DNA of 7,417 nucleotides from Hyphomicrobiales bacterium (GCA_003558415.1 PWLT01000318.1:1-7417), one strand, 5' to 3'. Positions 1 through 6,729 are shown, counted from the first letter of the stretch. The notes: generated by a model from the letters alone, not told the origin. Made by a program: numbers and translations.

Positions 1-60
1 CCGCTGATGGAGGCGGGACTGCACAACCCCGATGCGCTGAAGAAGGCCGAGTTGAAATGA
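1..60 (+). CDS. 3' end of an unidentified protein (partial)
   Basis: An open frame runs from the first base to a TGA at 58-60, giving the last 19 residues of a protein (PLMEAGLHNPDALKKAELK). The tail is helical-looking and lysine-rich and has no diagnostic motif, so I do not recognise the family. It lies on the same strand as the M81 peptidase gene and ends 52 bases before it, so it is probably the preceding member of the same operon. Transporter or amidohydrolase genes are common neighbours of such peptidases, but nothing in these residues proves either. The reading frame is supported by its continuous coding character up to the stop; the start lies outside the window. Confidence 0.6.
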   Translation, partial: PLMEAGLHNPDALKKAELK

Positions 61-112
61 CCGGTGCCGCCTCGGTTTCAGAAGGGGCCGTCGCGCGGGC
101 GGCGCACCGGAC

Positions 113-1669
113 ATGAGGCGCCCACGTATCCTGATCGGTGCGATTCTGCACGAGACCAATACCTTCAACCATGTCCTCACGCGGCTCGCGGATTTCGAGG
201 GCCGCTATCTGTGCCTTGACGCCGCGACAATCCGCGCGCGGCTGACCGGCACCGCGACCGAGATGGGCGGGTTCATCCAGGCCGCCGATGCCAAGGGCTG
301 GGACGCCGAGCTAGCCGTCGCGGCGGCCTGCGGCCCCTCAGGCCCGATCGCGGCGCAGGACTGGCTGAGATTGCGCGGCAAGCTGCTTGATGCGCCGGGG
401 CCGTTCGATGGCGTGCTGCTGGCGCTGCATGGCGCGATGGTGACCGAGGACGAGAGCGACCCCGAGGGCGCGTTGCTGGCCGAGCTGCGCGCGCGCCTGG
501 GCCCTAGCGTGCCGATCGTCGCCACCCTCGACATGCACGCCAATCTCAGCCGCCGGATGGTGGAGGCGGCGGATGCCCATTTCGTCTACGAGACCTACCC
601 GCATGTCGATCACGCTGACTGCGCCGCGCGCGCGGCCGGGGCGCTCGAACGCCTGCTTGTCCAGCCTCCAGAGTCAGGACGGCTGACGCGCAAGGCGCTG
701 GTGCGCCCGCCGATGCTCGATGCCGCCGATCATGGCCGCACCGACCCGCCGGGGCCGATGAACGCGCTGCTGGCGCGCGCGAGGGCGATGCGCGATGCGC
801 CCGGTGTTGTCTCGGCCGCACTGACCATCGGCTTTCCCTGGTCCGACGTGGCCGAGGCCGGCCCGGCCGCCCTTGTGACAACGCTCGCGTCGGTCGATGC
901 CGACCCGGCCCCCCCCGCGCGCGAACTCGCACAGGCGCTGTGGAACAGCCGCCATGACACGCAGCTTGATTTCGCCACGCCCGAACAGGCGATGGCCCGC
1001 GCCCGGCTGGGTCGCCCCGGCGACGCGCCGCTGGTGCTGGCCGATTTCGCCGACAACCCGGCGGCCGGGGCGCATGGCGATTCCCCCAACCTGTTGCGGG
1101 CGATGCTCGATGCGGGGCTGGAGAATGCGGCCTTCGCCACGCTGGCCGATGCGCGCGCAGTGGCGCGCGCACGCGATGCTGGCGAAGGCGCGCGGATCGA
1201 GCTGACCCTCGGCGGGCAGCACACGCCGCAGCAAACGCCGCCCTTGCCGGTCACCGCGCGGGTTGAGCGGCTGCACAAGGGCGCCTTCCGCGCCGCCGGT
1301 CCGGTGCTGCGCGGCGTGGGCGTGGATATGGGGCCCATGGCGCTGCTTCGCGTGGGCGGCGTGAGTGTCATCGTGGCCAGCCGGGCGTTGGCGGTGACCG
1401 ATGTGAACCTCTTTCACGCGCTCGGGCTCGACCCGGCGCGGCTGCGAACCATCGCGCTCAAGAGCCGAAACCACCACCGCGCCGCCTTCGGCCCGCTGGC
1501 GCGCGAGGTGATGCTTGTGGATGCCGGCGGAATCGCCACCATGCGGCTGGGCGAAATCGGCTATCGCAACCTCACGCGCCCGATCTGGCCGCTCGACGCA
1601 GCGGCGGGCCCCGACCATTTCGCTGAGCAGGAGATACGCCACGATGACCTCCCCCTTGCCCGCCAATGA
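113..1669 (+). CDS. M81 family metallopeptidase (MlrC-like)
   Basis: This is a 518-residue protein of the M81/MlrC family, named after the Sphingomonas enzyme that hydrolyses linearised microcystin. Family landmarks in order are: the N-terminal strand with HETNTF at 13-18; HGAM at 106-109; LDMHAN at 139-144; YETYPHVD at 159-166; a DNPAAGAHGD loop at 314-323; KSRNHHRAAFGP at 450-461; and the RPIWPLD terminus at 489-495. Histidines and aspartates in these motifs are the likely metal ligands and active-site residues. Length is normal for the family (about 500 residues). No signal peptide is visible, so it should be cytoplasmic. The ATG at 113 is the only start in frame after the upstream stop; a GAAGGGG stretch at 81-87 is rather far away (25 bases), so initiation may depend on coupling. 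Its 3' end overlaps the aminotransferase start. Most family members have no known substrate; hydrolysis of a small peptide or amide is inferred. Family assignment is firm, substrate is not. Confidence 0.9.
   Translation: MRRPRILIGAILHETNTFNHVLTRLADFEGRYLCLDAATIRARLTGTATEMGGFIQAADAKGWDAELAVAAACGPSGPIAAQDWLRLRGKLLDAPGPFDGVLLALHGAMVTEDESDPEGALLAELRARLGPSVPIVATLDMHANLSRRMVEAADAHFVYETYPHVDHADCAARAAGALERLLVQPPESGRLTRKALVRPPMLDAADHGRTDPPGPMNALLARARAMRDAPGVVSAALTIGFPWSDVAEAGPAALVTTLASVDADPAPPARELAQALWNSRHDTQLDFATPEQAMARARLGRPGDAPLVLADFADNPAAGAHGDSPNLLRAMLDAGLENAAFATLADARAVARARDAGEGARIELTLGGQHTPQQTPPLPVTARVERLHKGAFRAAGPVLRGVGVDMGPMALLRVGGVSVIVASRALAVTDVNLFHALGLDPARLRTIALKSRNHHRAAFGPLAREVMLVDAGGIATMRLGEIGYRNLTRPIWPLDAAAGPDHFAEQEIRHDDLPLARQ
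1629..1633 (+). promoter_or_regulatory. Ribosome binding site of the aminotransferase, inside the upstream gene
   Basis: AGGAG lies 10 bases before the ATG at 1644, within the last codons of the M81 peptidase gene. It decides the aminotransferase start in favour of 1644: the open frame itself extends further upstream to 1515, but that part is the out-of-frame shadow of the peptidase gene. Confidence 0.75.
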
Positions 1670-3035
1670 CCCCTCGGCGCTGACCGCCCGGCTGCAGGAG
1701 ACCGACCTGCGCCACCACATGCACCCCTTCACCGATCATCAGGAGATGACGCTTGAGGGCGGGCCGCGCGTGATTAGCCGCGCCGAGGGCGCGTGTCTCT
1801 TCGACAGCGAGGGCAATCGGCTCATCGATGGCATGGGCGGGCTGTGGTGCGTGAACATGGGCTATGGGCGCAGCGAGCTGCTAGACGCCGCCGCCGCGCA
1901 GATGCGCGAGCTGCCCTATTACAACACCTTCTTCAAGACCACGACGCCGGTTGCGGCCGAACTGGCCGCCGATCTGGCGCGCGTCACCCCGGCGGGGCTT
2001 GATCGGGTGTTCTTCGCCAATTCGGGCTCCGAGGCCAACGACACCAATATCCGGCTTGCGCGCAGCTACTGGGCGCGGTTGGGCCAGCCCGAGCGCCGCG
2101 CGATCATCAGCCGCAAATTCGCCTATCACGGCTCGACCATCGCGGCGGCGAGCCTGACGGGGCTCGACTCGATGCACGACATCCCCGGCGTGCCGATCCC
2201 CGACATTCACCACGCCCCCGCCCCCTTCTGGTGGGCCGAAGGCGGCGCTCGCAGCCCCGAGGAGCACGGCCGCCACGCCGCGCAGGGGCTAGAAGAGACG
2301 ATCCGCGCCGTGGGCCCCGAGAATATCGCCGCCTTCATCGGCGAGCCGGTGCAGGGCGCGGGCGGCGTCATCGTCCCGCCGCCGGGTTACTGGGAAGAGG
2401 TGCAGCGCATCTGCGCGCGCCACGACATTCTGCTGATCGCCGATGAGGTGATCACCGGCTTCGGGCGCACCGGCAACTGGTTCGGATGCGAAACCTACGA
2501 CATCCGTCCCGATATCATGACCGTCGCCAAGGGGCTGTCCTCGGGCTATCTGCCGATCTCGGCCAGCATCTTCGGCGACCGGCTGGCCGAGGTGCTGCTG
2601 GAGCGCCCGGGCCGCTTCCCGCATGGCTACACCTATTCCGGCCATCCGGTGGCGGCGGCGGTGGCGCGCGCCAACCTGGCACTGATGCAGCGCGAGCGCA
2701 TCGTCGAACGGGTGCGCGACGATATCGGCCCCTATTTCATGGAAAGGCTGCGCTCCCTGCTCGATCACCCGCTGGTGGGCGAGGTGCGCGGGGTGGGGCT
2801 TATGGCTGCGGTTGAACTCACCCGCGACAAGGCCGGGCGCGCCCCGGTCGCGCCCGTGGGCAGCCTCGCCACCCCGGTGCGCAACCTGTGCTTCGCGCGC
2901 GGGCTGGTGACGCGCGCGGTGCGCGACTGTCTGGTGTTCTCGCCGCCGCTGATCATCAGCGAGGGCGAGATTGACGAGGCCGTGGGCATCCTGCGCGGCA
3001 GCCTCGACGCGGTTGCCGGTGACACAGGGGGCTGA
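1644..3035 (+). CDS. Class III PLP-dependent aminotransferase, probably an omega-amino acid/amine:pyruvate type
   Basis: This 463-residue enzyme is a fold-type I, class III aminotransferase moving an amino group from a terminal amine or omega-amino acid to a keto acid, probably pyruvate. Visible motifs are: GLWCVNMGYG at 66-75; SGSEAND at 127-133 (cofactor phosphate loop); YHG at 161-163 (ring stacking); GEPVQGAGG at 233-241; DEVITGFGRTG at 267-277, where D267 should pair with the pyridine nitrogen; and TVAKGLSSGY at 293-302, where K296 should form the Schiff base. Length is typical for the family. The HHMHPFTDHQEM start resembles beta-alanine, taurine and putrescine:pyruvate aminotransferases, but the donor cannot be fixed from sequence. 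The start at 1644 is chosen from its ribosome binding site and the point where family similarity begins. It overlaps the peptidase gene by 26 bases, implying co-translation. It converges with the HisA-like gene, with only 16 bases between the stops and no obvious terminator there. Confidence 0.9.
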   Translation: MTSPLPANDPSALTARLQETDLRHHMHPFTDHQEMTLEGGPRVISRAEGACLFDSEGNRLIDGMGGLWCVNMGYGRSELLDAAAAQMRELPYYNTFFKTTTPVAAELAADLARVTPAGLDRVFFANSGSEANDTNIRLARSYWARLGQPERRAIISRKFAYHGSTIAAASLTGLDSMHDIPGVPIPDIHHAPAPFWWAEGGARSPEEHGRHAAQGLEETIRAVGPENIAAFIGEPVQGAGGVIVPPPGYWEEVQRICARHDILLIADEVITGFGRTGNWFGCETYDIRPDIMTVAKGLSSGYLPISASIFGDRLAEVLLERPGRFPHGYTYSGHPVAAAVARANLALMQRERIVERVRDDIGPYFMERLRSLLDHPLVGEVRGVGLMAAVELTRDKAGRAPVAPVGSLATPVRNLCFARGLVTRAVRDCLVFSPPLIISEGEIDEAVGILRGSLDAVAGDTGG

Positions 3036-3051
3036 GGCTCGGTCCCGGCGT

Positions 3052-3795
3052 TCAGATGAAATCGGCCGCCGGCTCGGGCGGCTCGCCCGCGACGCGCAGC
3101 GCGTCGGCCAGATCGATGCTGCGATTGAACAGCGCCCGGCCGACGACCGCCCCGGCCACGTTGCCCACATATTTCAGCCGCGCGATATCGTCGAGCGTGC
3201 GCACCATGCCGCTGGCGATCACCGGCGTGCGGCTGTGCCCGGCCAGCCCGGAAATCAGCCCCAGCGTCGCATCGGTGTCGCCCACATCTGCGTCGATATC
3301 GGTGATCAGAACCCCCGCCAGCGGCGCGCCGTTGAAGCTCTCGATGAAGGCCTCGGGAGTGAAGGTGCTGGCCTCCTTCCAGCCCTGGCTCATGACATGG
3401 CCCTGAAAGACGTCCACGGCGAGAACGATCTGGTCGGGGTGATACTTCGCGGCCTCCTTGAGCATGTCGGGGTTGATGACCGCAGCCGTACCGATCACCA
3501 CGCGGCCCGCGCCCGCATCCATCCATTCGCGCACCCGTGTCAGGGAGCGGATGCCCCCGGCGACCTGCACCGGAATGCCCGCCGTGCGGATGATCTCCTG
3601 AATGAGGTCGCGGTTGTCACCCTCGCCGATGATGGCGTCGATATCGGTGACCTGCATCCATTCCGCCCCCGCCTCGGCGAAGTCATGCGCCCGCTCAATC
3701 GGATCGACATGCCAGATCTCCGGCTCCTCGAGGCGCCCGCGCCGGAGCGAAACACAGTGTCCACCGGCCAGTTCGATGGTGGGATAGATGATCAT
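3052..3795 (-). CDS. HisA/HisF-family TIM-barrel protein (divergent HisA-like isomerase)
   Basis: A 247-residue (beta/alpha)8 barrel similar over its whole length to HisA, the phosphoribosylformimino-AICAR-phosphate isomerase of histidine synthesis. Shared features are the MIIYP strand 1, the VAGGIRS phosphate loop at 78-84, RVVIGTAAV at 98-106, an aspartate at 128 at the place of the HisA general acid, TD at 165-166, D170, and the VVGRALF strand at 217-223. It differs where HisA is strict. The strand-1 catalytic aspartate is glutamate (E8 in PTIEL). The arginine two residues after the second aspartate, usual in HisA, is missing (VDVFQG at 127-132). The segment normally reading DGT is DVGD (170-173). 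No other his gene is near. The start at 3795 has a strong GGAGGG site seven bases upstream; an in-frame extension to 3894 is unlike the family and was not used. A weak AT-rich GCATTATAGT element (minus strand, 3836-3827) could be its -10 region. It may be a genuine but unusual HisA or a paralogue with another substrate; the second is my preference. Confidence 0.85.
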   Translation of the reverse strand: MIIYPTIELAGGHCVSLRRGRLEEPEIWHVDPIERAHDFAEAGAEWMQVTDIDAIIGEGDNRDLIQEIIRTAGIPVQVAGGIRSLTRVREWMDAGAGRVVIGTAAVINPDMLKEAAKYHPDQIVLAVDVFQGHVMSQGWKEASTFTPEAFIESFNGAPLAGVLITDIDADVGDTDATLGLISGLAGHSRTPVIASGMVRTLDDIARLKYVGNVAGAVVGRALFNRSIDLADALRVAGEPPEPAADFI

Positions 3796-3930
3796 GCGCG
3801 TTCCCTCCCGACAGGACCAGAGCGCGACTATAATGCCATGAATCACCCATCCGCGCGAGGAAGCGACACAAGCGATGCATCGCGCGACGCGCATCTCCGT
3901 TGCGCAGGGGAGGGTGCGCCCCGCACAACA

Positions 3931-3960
3931 GAAAAGACGGCACCCCGTAAGGTGCCGTCC
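3931..3960 (-). terminator. Intrinsic terminator after acpP
   Basis: A 9-base-pair perfect stem, GACGGCACC at 3936-3944 and GGTGCCGTC at 3951-3959, encloses a six-base loop. On the minus strand the stem is followed directly by TTTTC (3935-3931), the short U-run expected of a rho-independent terminator. It begins 33 bases after the acpP stop, so it should end the fabD-fabG-acpP transcript and separate it from the HisA-like gene. On the plus strand no T-run follows, so it looks one-directional. Confidence 0.85.
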
Positions 3961-3992
3961 GATCTGTCCTGTCAGCGCTGTGCGCGCGGGCG

Positions 3993-4226
3993 TTACTGCG
4001 CTTCGGAGATGAACTTCACCGCATCGCCGAAGGTCTGTATCGTCTCCGCGGCGTCGTCGGGGATCTCGATGCCGAATTCTTCCTCGAACGCCATCACCAG
4101 CTCCACGGTGTCCAGGCTGTCGGCGCCCAGATCGTCGATGAAGGAGGCGTTGTCGGTGATCTTGTCCTCTTCAACGCCCAGGTGCTCGACGACGATTTTC
4201 TTAACGCGATCTGCGATGTCGCTCAT
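3993..4226 (-). CDS. acpP: Acyl carrier protein
   Basis: A 77-residue acidic acyl carrier protein that carries growing fatty acyl chains in the cytoplasm on a phosphopantetheine arm. The arm site is S37 in the [18 protein letters not shown] motif (34-51), preceded by FIDDLG at 29-34 as in the E. coli protein. Helix-forming residues at both ends and the overall length match AcpP fully, with no truncation. The ATG at 4226 has GAGGA six bases upstream. It follows fabG on the same strand after a 189-base gap, in which a candidate promoter is seen, so acpP may have its own transcription in addition to read-through from fabG. That would fit the high amount of this protein cells usually need. It is closed by a strong intrinsic terminator. 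Identification is secure. Confidence 0.98.
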   Translation of the reverse strand: MSDIADRVKKIVVEHLGVEEDKITDNASFIDDLGADSLDTVELVMAFEEEFGIEIPDDAAETIQTFGDAVKFISEAQ

Positions 4227-4357
4227 GTCAGTTCCTCATTTCCGTTTCACGGGATGGCCCCGCTTCAGATGTCCCTGCGCTGCGCAGCGGCTCACTTTTC
4301 CCGCACGGGCAGGGCCGCCCCTCGGTCCGGGCAGCACCCCGGCCGAATTCGTCGCCG

Positions 4358-4385
4358 CCTATAGCACAGAGTCGGCCATTGGCAA
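4358..4385 (-). promoter_or_regulatory. Candidate acpP promoter
   Basis: On the minus strand TTGCCA (4385-4380) and TATAGG (4363-4358) are 16 bases apart, a fair sigma-70-like pair, 31 bases after the fabG stop. It would give an acpP leader of about 125 bases. The match is read by eye and is not unique proof of activity; the position in the only sizeable gap of the fab cluster is the main support. Confidence 0.4.
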
Positions 4386-4415
4386 ACGCTTTCGCGACCG
4401 GCGCGTAAACCCGAT

Positions 4416-5153
4416 TCACAGCATCGCCATGCCGCCATTGACGTGCAGTGTCGCGCCGGTGACATAGCCTGCGAGCGGGCTGGCCAGATAGGCCACGGCG
4501 CCGGCGACCTCCTCTGCCTCGCCCATCCGCCCGACGGGAACCCGGGCGATGATCTTCGCCGACTGGTCCTCGCTGAGCGTCTCGGTCATCGCTGTGGCGA
4601 TGAAGCCCGGCGCCACACAGTTGACCGTGACCCCACGGGTCGCGACCTCCTGTGCGAGGCTTTTCGACATGCCCACGAGCCCGGCCTTGGCGGCGGCGTA
4701 ATTGCCCTGCCCGGCATTGCCGATGGCGCCGATCACCGACGTGATGTTGATGATCCGCCCCCAGCGCGCCTTCATCATGCCACGCAGCACCCCGCGCGAG
4801 AGCCGGAAGGCCGCGGTGAGATTGATGTCGAGCACCGCCTGCCATTCCTCGTCGGTCATGCGCATGAACAGGTTGTCGCGGGTGACCCCGGCATTGTTGA
4901 CGAGAATGTCCACCCCGCCCATCGCCTCGGCCGCGCGTCCCGGCAGCGCCTCCACCGCCTCGCGGTCCGAGAGGTTACAGGCCAGAACATGCGCCTGCGT
5001 CCCGAGCTCCTGAGCAAGCGACTCGAGCGGGCCCTGGCGCGTGCCCGACAGCGCCACCTGCGCCCCCGCCTCATGCAGCATGCGTGCGACGGCGCCGCCG
5101 ATGCCGCCCGACGCCCCGGTTATCAAGGCGCGTTTGCCGCTCAGTTCGATCAT
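4416..5153 (-). CDS. fabG: 3-oxoacyl-[acyl-carrier-protein] reductase
   Basis: A 245-residue short-chain dehydrogenase/reductase that reduces 3-ketoacyl-ACP to 3-hydroxyacyl-ACP with NADPH in each round of fatty acid elongation. The nucleotide-binding glycine motif is TGASGGIG at 12-19, NNAG sits at 86-89, and the catalytic set N111, S139, Y152 and K156 is complete. The PGFIATAMT segment at 182-190 and the VTGATLHVNGGMAML end at 231-245 are typical of FabG. Length equals the E. coli enzyme within one residue. The start at 5153 has a purine-rich AAGGGGGAAAG stretch just upstream and matches the family N-terminus; the longer open frame toward 5888 is the out-of-frame shadow of fabD. It sits 37 bases after fabD and before acpP, so the fatty-acid role is preferred over other members of this broad reductase family, such as PHB reductase. 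Confidence 0.96.
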   Translation of the reverse strand: MIELSGKRALITGASGGIGGAVARMLHEAGAQVALSGTRQGPLESLAQELGTQAHVLACNLSDREAVEALPGRAAEAMGGVDILVNNAGVTRDNLFMRMTDEEWQAVLDINLTAAFRLSRGVLRGMMKARWGRIINITSVIGAIGNAGQGNYAAAKAGLVGMSKSLAQEVATRGVTVNCVAPGFIATAMTETLSEDQSAKIIARVPVGRMGEAEEVAGAVAYLASPLAGYVTGATLHVNGGMAML

Positions 5154-5190
5154 GCTTTCCCCCTTTGGTCCTGAACTGCGCCCGGGCCGC

Positions 5191-6126
5191 TCACACAGCG
5201 CCTGCGGCGGCACGCACATCCTCGGGCATGCCGATCGCGCGGGTCTGCGCGCCCTTGAAGATGCGCCTGACCATGCCCGAGAGCGCCTTGCCTGCGCCGA
5301 TCTCCCAGAAATCCTCGACGCCCTGCGCGGCCATCCACTCCACGCTCTCGCGCCAGCGCACCCGCCCGGTGACCTGTGCGACGAGAAGCGCGCGAATCTC
5401 CTCGGGGTCGCTGACCGGCGCGGCCTTGACATTGGCGACCAGCGGCACCCGTGGCGCGGCGATTGCCACATCCGCGAGCGCGGCGCGCATCGCCTCGGCC
5501 GCGGGCTGCATGAGCGCGCAATGGAAGGGCGCCGAGACCGGAAGCAGCACCGCGCGCTTGGCGCCACGCTCCTTGGCGAGCGCCACGGCCCGCTCGACCG
5601 CCTCGCGGCTGCCCGAGACGACCACCTGCGCAGGGTCATTGTCATTCGCGGCTTCGCACACGCCGTCCTGCGCGGCCTCGGCGGCAATCGCGGTGACGGC
5701 CTCCACGTCGAGCCCCAGCACGGCAGCCATCGCCCCCTCGCCCACCGGAACGGCCTGCTGCATCGCCTGCCCGCGCAGGCGCAGCAGGCGCGCGGTGTCC
5801 TCCAGCGATATCGCCCCGGCGGCGCAGAGCGCCGAATACTCGCCCAGGCTGTGCCCGGCGACGTAATCTGCGCGCTCCACACCCACACCTTCGGCCTTCA
5901 GCGCCGCCATCGCCGCCAGCGAAGTCGCCATGAGCGCGGGCTGGGCATTGGCGGTCAGCGTGAGATCCTCGGCCGAGCCGGTCCAGACCAGATGCGAGAG
6001 TTTCTCGCCCAGCGCCTCGTCGACCGTATCGAAGACCGCGCGCGCCTCGGGCCAGTTTTCGGCGAGACCACGGCCCATGCCGACACTCTGCGCCCCCTGC
6101 CCCGGAAAGATGAATGCCCGCGCCAT
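5191..6126 (-). CDS. fabD: Malonyl-CoA:ACP transacylase
   Basis: A 311-residue acyltransferase that moves the malonyl group from CoA to holo-acyl carrier protein, supplying the extender for fatty acid synthesis. It shows FIFPGQGAQ at 5-13 (oxyanion loop), GHSLGEYSA at 91-99 with the nucleophile S93, R118 in LRLRGQ, which binds the malonyl carboxylate, and H202 in APFHCALM at 199-206 as the catalytic base. Residue numbers match the E. coli enzyme within one. Near the end, EIGAGKALSGMVRRI at 275-289 is the usual C-terminal motif. The start at 6126 has AAGGGAG nine bases upstream; the frame remains open further up to 6351 but that part has no family similarity and lies in the divergent promoter region. 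It is the first gene of the fabD-fabG-acpP cluster; no convincing promoter for it was recognised by eye. Confidence 0.97.
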   Translation of the reverse strand: MARAFIFPGQGAQSVGMGRGLAENWPEARAVFDTVDEALGEKLSHLVWTGSAEDLTLTANAQPALMATSLAAMAALKAEGVGVERADYVAGHSLGEYSALCAAGAISLEDTARLLRLRGQAMQQAVPVGEGAMAAVLGLDVEAVTAIAAEAAQDGVCEAANDNDPAQVVVSGSREAVERAVALAKERGAKRAVLLPVSAPFHCALMQPAAEAMRAALADVAIAAPRVPLVANVKAAPVSDPEEIRALLVAQVTGRVRWRESVEWMAAQGVEDFWEIGAGKALSGMVRRIFKGAQTRAIGMPEDVRAAAGAV

Positions 6127-6212
6127 CTGCCACGTCTCCCTTCGGCCAACCCTTCGCGCGGGTGTAGCGGCATGGCCGGCAAGCGTCCAGCCCCGGGGGC
6201 GCGGCCCACCCC

Positions 6213-6240
6213 TTGCGTGGCGGGTTCGGTGCTGTATAAG
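6213..6240 (+). promoter_or_regulatory. Candidate promoter of the rpsF-rpsR-rplI operon
   Basis: TTGCGT (6213-6218) and TATAAG (6235-6240) are 16 bases apart on the plus strand and point to rpsF. Transcription would begin near 6247 and leave a leader of about 100 bases before the ATG. It is the best promoter-like pair in the 223-base fabD-rpsF divergent gap. Confidence 0.55.
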
Positions 6241-6313
6241 GCCCCATCCTTCCGCATGGATCGTGACCGGCGCAGCCTCTCGCGGGCGGGACGCGGAAGG
6301 GTCAAGACCCCGC

Positions 6314-6342
6314 CCAGTGAAGTGCGCCCGAAAAGTGACTGG
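6314..6342 (+). promoter_or_regulatory. Candidate rpsF leader hairpin (possible S6:S18 binding site)
   Basis: CCAGT (6314-6318) can pair with ACTGG (6338-6342) around a 19-base loop. The last two paired bases are the first two of the GGAG Shine-Dalgarno sequence (6341-6344), so the fold would hide the ribosome binding site of rpsF. The loop contains CCG (6328-6330). S6 together with S18 is known to repress rpsF operons in several bacteria by binding a leader hairpin carrying an exposed CCG that mimics their 16S rRNA site. The stem here is short, and an alternative GTGC/GCAC pairing (6322-6325 with 6346-6349) also exists, so this is a suggestion. Confidence 0.35.
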
Positions 6343-6349
6343 AGAGCAC

Positions 6350-6700
6350 ATGCCGCTTTACGAGCATGTTATGATTGCACGTCAGGATCTGTCCAACGTG
6401 CAGGCTGAGGGCCTTATCGATCATTTCGCCGCCATCCTGAGCGACCACGGCGGCAAGCTGGTGGACCAGGAATACTGGGGCATCAAGACGATGGCCTACA
6501 AGATCAACAAGAATCGCAAGGGGCACTACGCCTATCTGCGCACCGACGCCCCCGCCCCGGCGGTGCAGGAGATGGAGCGCCTGATGCGGCTGCATGACGA
6601 CGTGATGCGGGTGATGACCGTGAAGGTCGACGCGCATGAGGAAGGCCCCTCCGCGCAGATGCAAAAGCGCGACGATCGCGACCGCGAACGCCGCCGTTGA
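6350..6700 (+). CDS. rpsF: 30S ribosomal protein S6
   Basis: A 116-residue S6 protein, part of the platform of the small ribosomal subunit, where it binds 16S rRNA as a pair with S18. Features are the MPLYEHVMIAR start strand, the GGKLVDQEYWGIKTMAYKINK segment at about 34-54, GHYAYLRT at 58-65, and the RLHDDVMRVMTVKVD strand at 80-94. Residues 97-116 form a highly charged disordered tail rich in arginine, lysine and aspartate, a common type of end in alphaproteobacterial S6. The ATG at 6350 has GGAG at 6341-6344, five bases upstream; the open frame extends much further up but only as a shadow of fabD. It is first in the rpsF-rpsR-rplI operon, 29 bases before rpsR. Confidence 0.97.
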   Translation: MPLYEHVMIARQDLSNVQAEGLIDHFAAILSDHGGKLVDQEYWGIKTMAYKINKNRKGHYAYLRTDAPAPAVQEMERLMRLHDDVMRVMTVKVDAHEEGPSAQMQKRDDRDRERRR

Positions 6701-6729
6701 TCGCAGCCCAGCCGAAAGGACAGTAAACC

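Noticed and set aside
674..1732. A 352-codon minus-strand open frame opposite the M81 peptidase
   Set aside because: Its translation is low-complexity and rich in arginine, glycine and histidine, as expected of a shadow frame; the plus strand carries the full set of M81 motifs.
3829..3834. A perfect TATAAT on the plus strand
   Set aside because: No plus-strand gene follows it and no matching -35 element was seen; it is more likely incidental or part of the weak minus-strand promoter of the HisA-like gene.
3796..3894. A 33-residue N-terminal extension of the HisA-like protein
   Set aside because: HisA-type proteins start directly with the MIxYP strand, and a strong GGAGGG site lies just before the ATG at 3795; the extension looks like leader DNA.
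4291..4320. A small hairpin CCCG-CA-CGGG near a TTTT run upstream of acpP, considered as a terminator after fabG
   Set aside because: The T-run is on the wrong side of the stem for the plus strand, and for the minus strand it reads as A-run, so it cannot act as an intrinsic terminator.
2971..4467. A 498-codon plus-strand open frame opposite the HisA-like gene and acpP
   Set aside because: It is antisense to two clearly conserved genes, crosses the acpP terminator, and its translation has no recognisable domain; high GC lowers stop frequency on the opposite strand.
6127..6351. A 75-residue N-terminal extension of FabD
   Set aside because: Family similarity begins at MARAFIFPGQG, a good ribosome binding site precedes it, and the extension spans the divergent promoter region.
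5041..6408. A 455-codon plus-strand open frame opposite fabD and running past the rpsF start
   Set aside because: It is antisense to fabD with all its catalytic motifs and has no family resemblance of its own.
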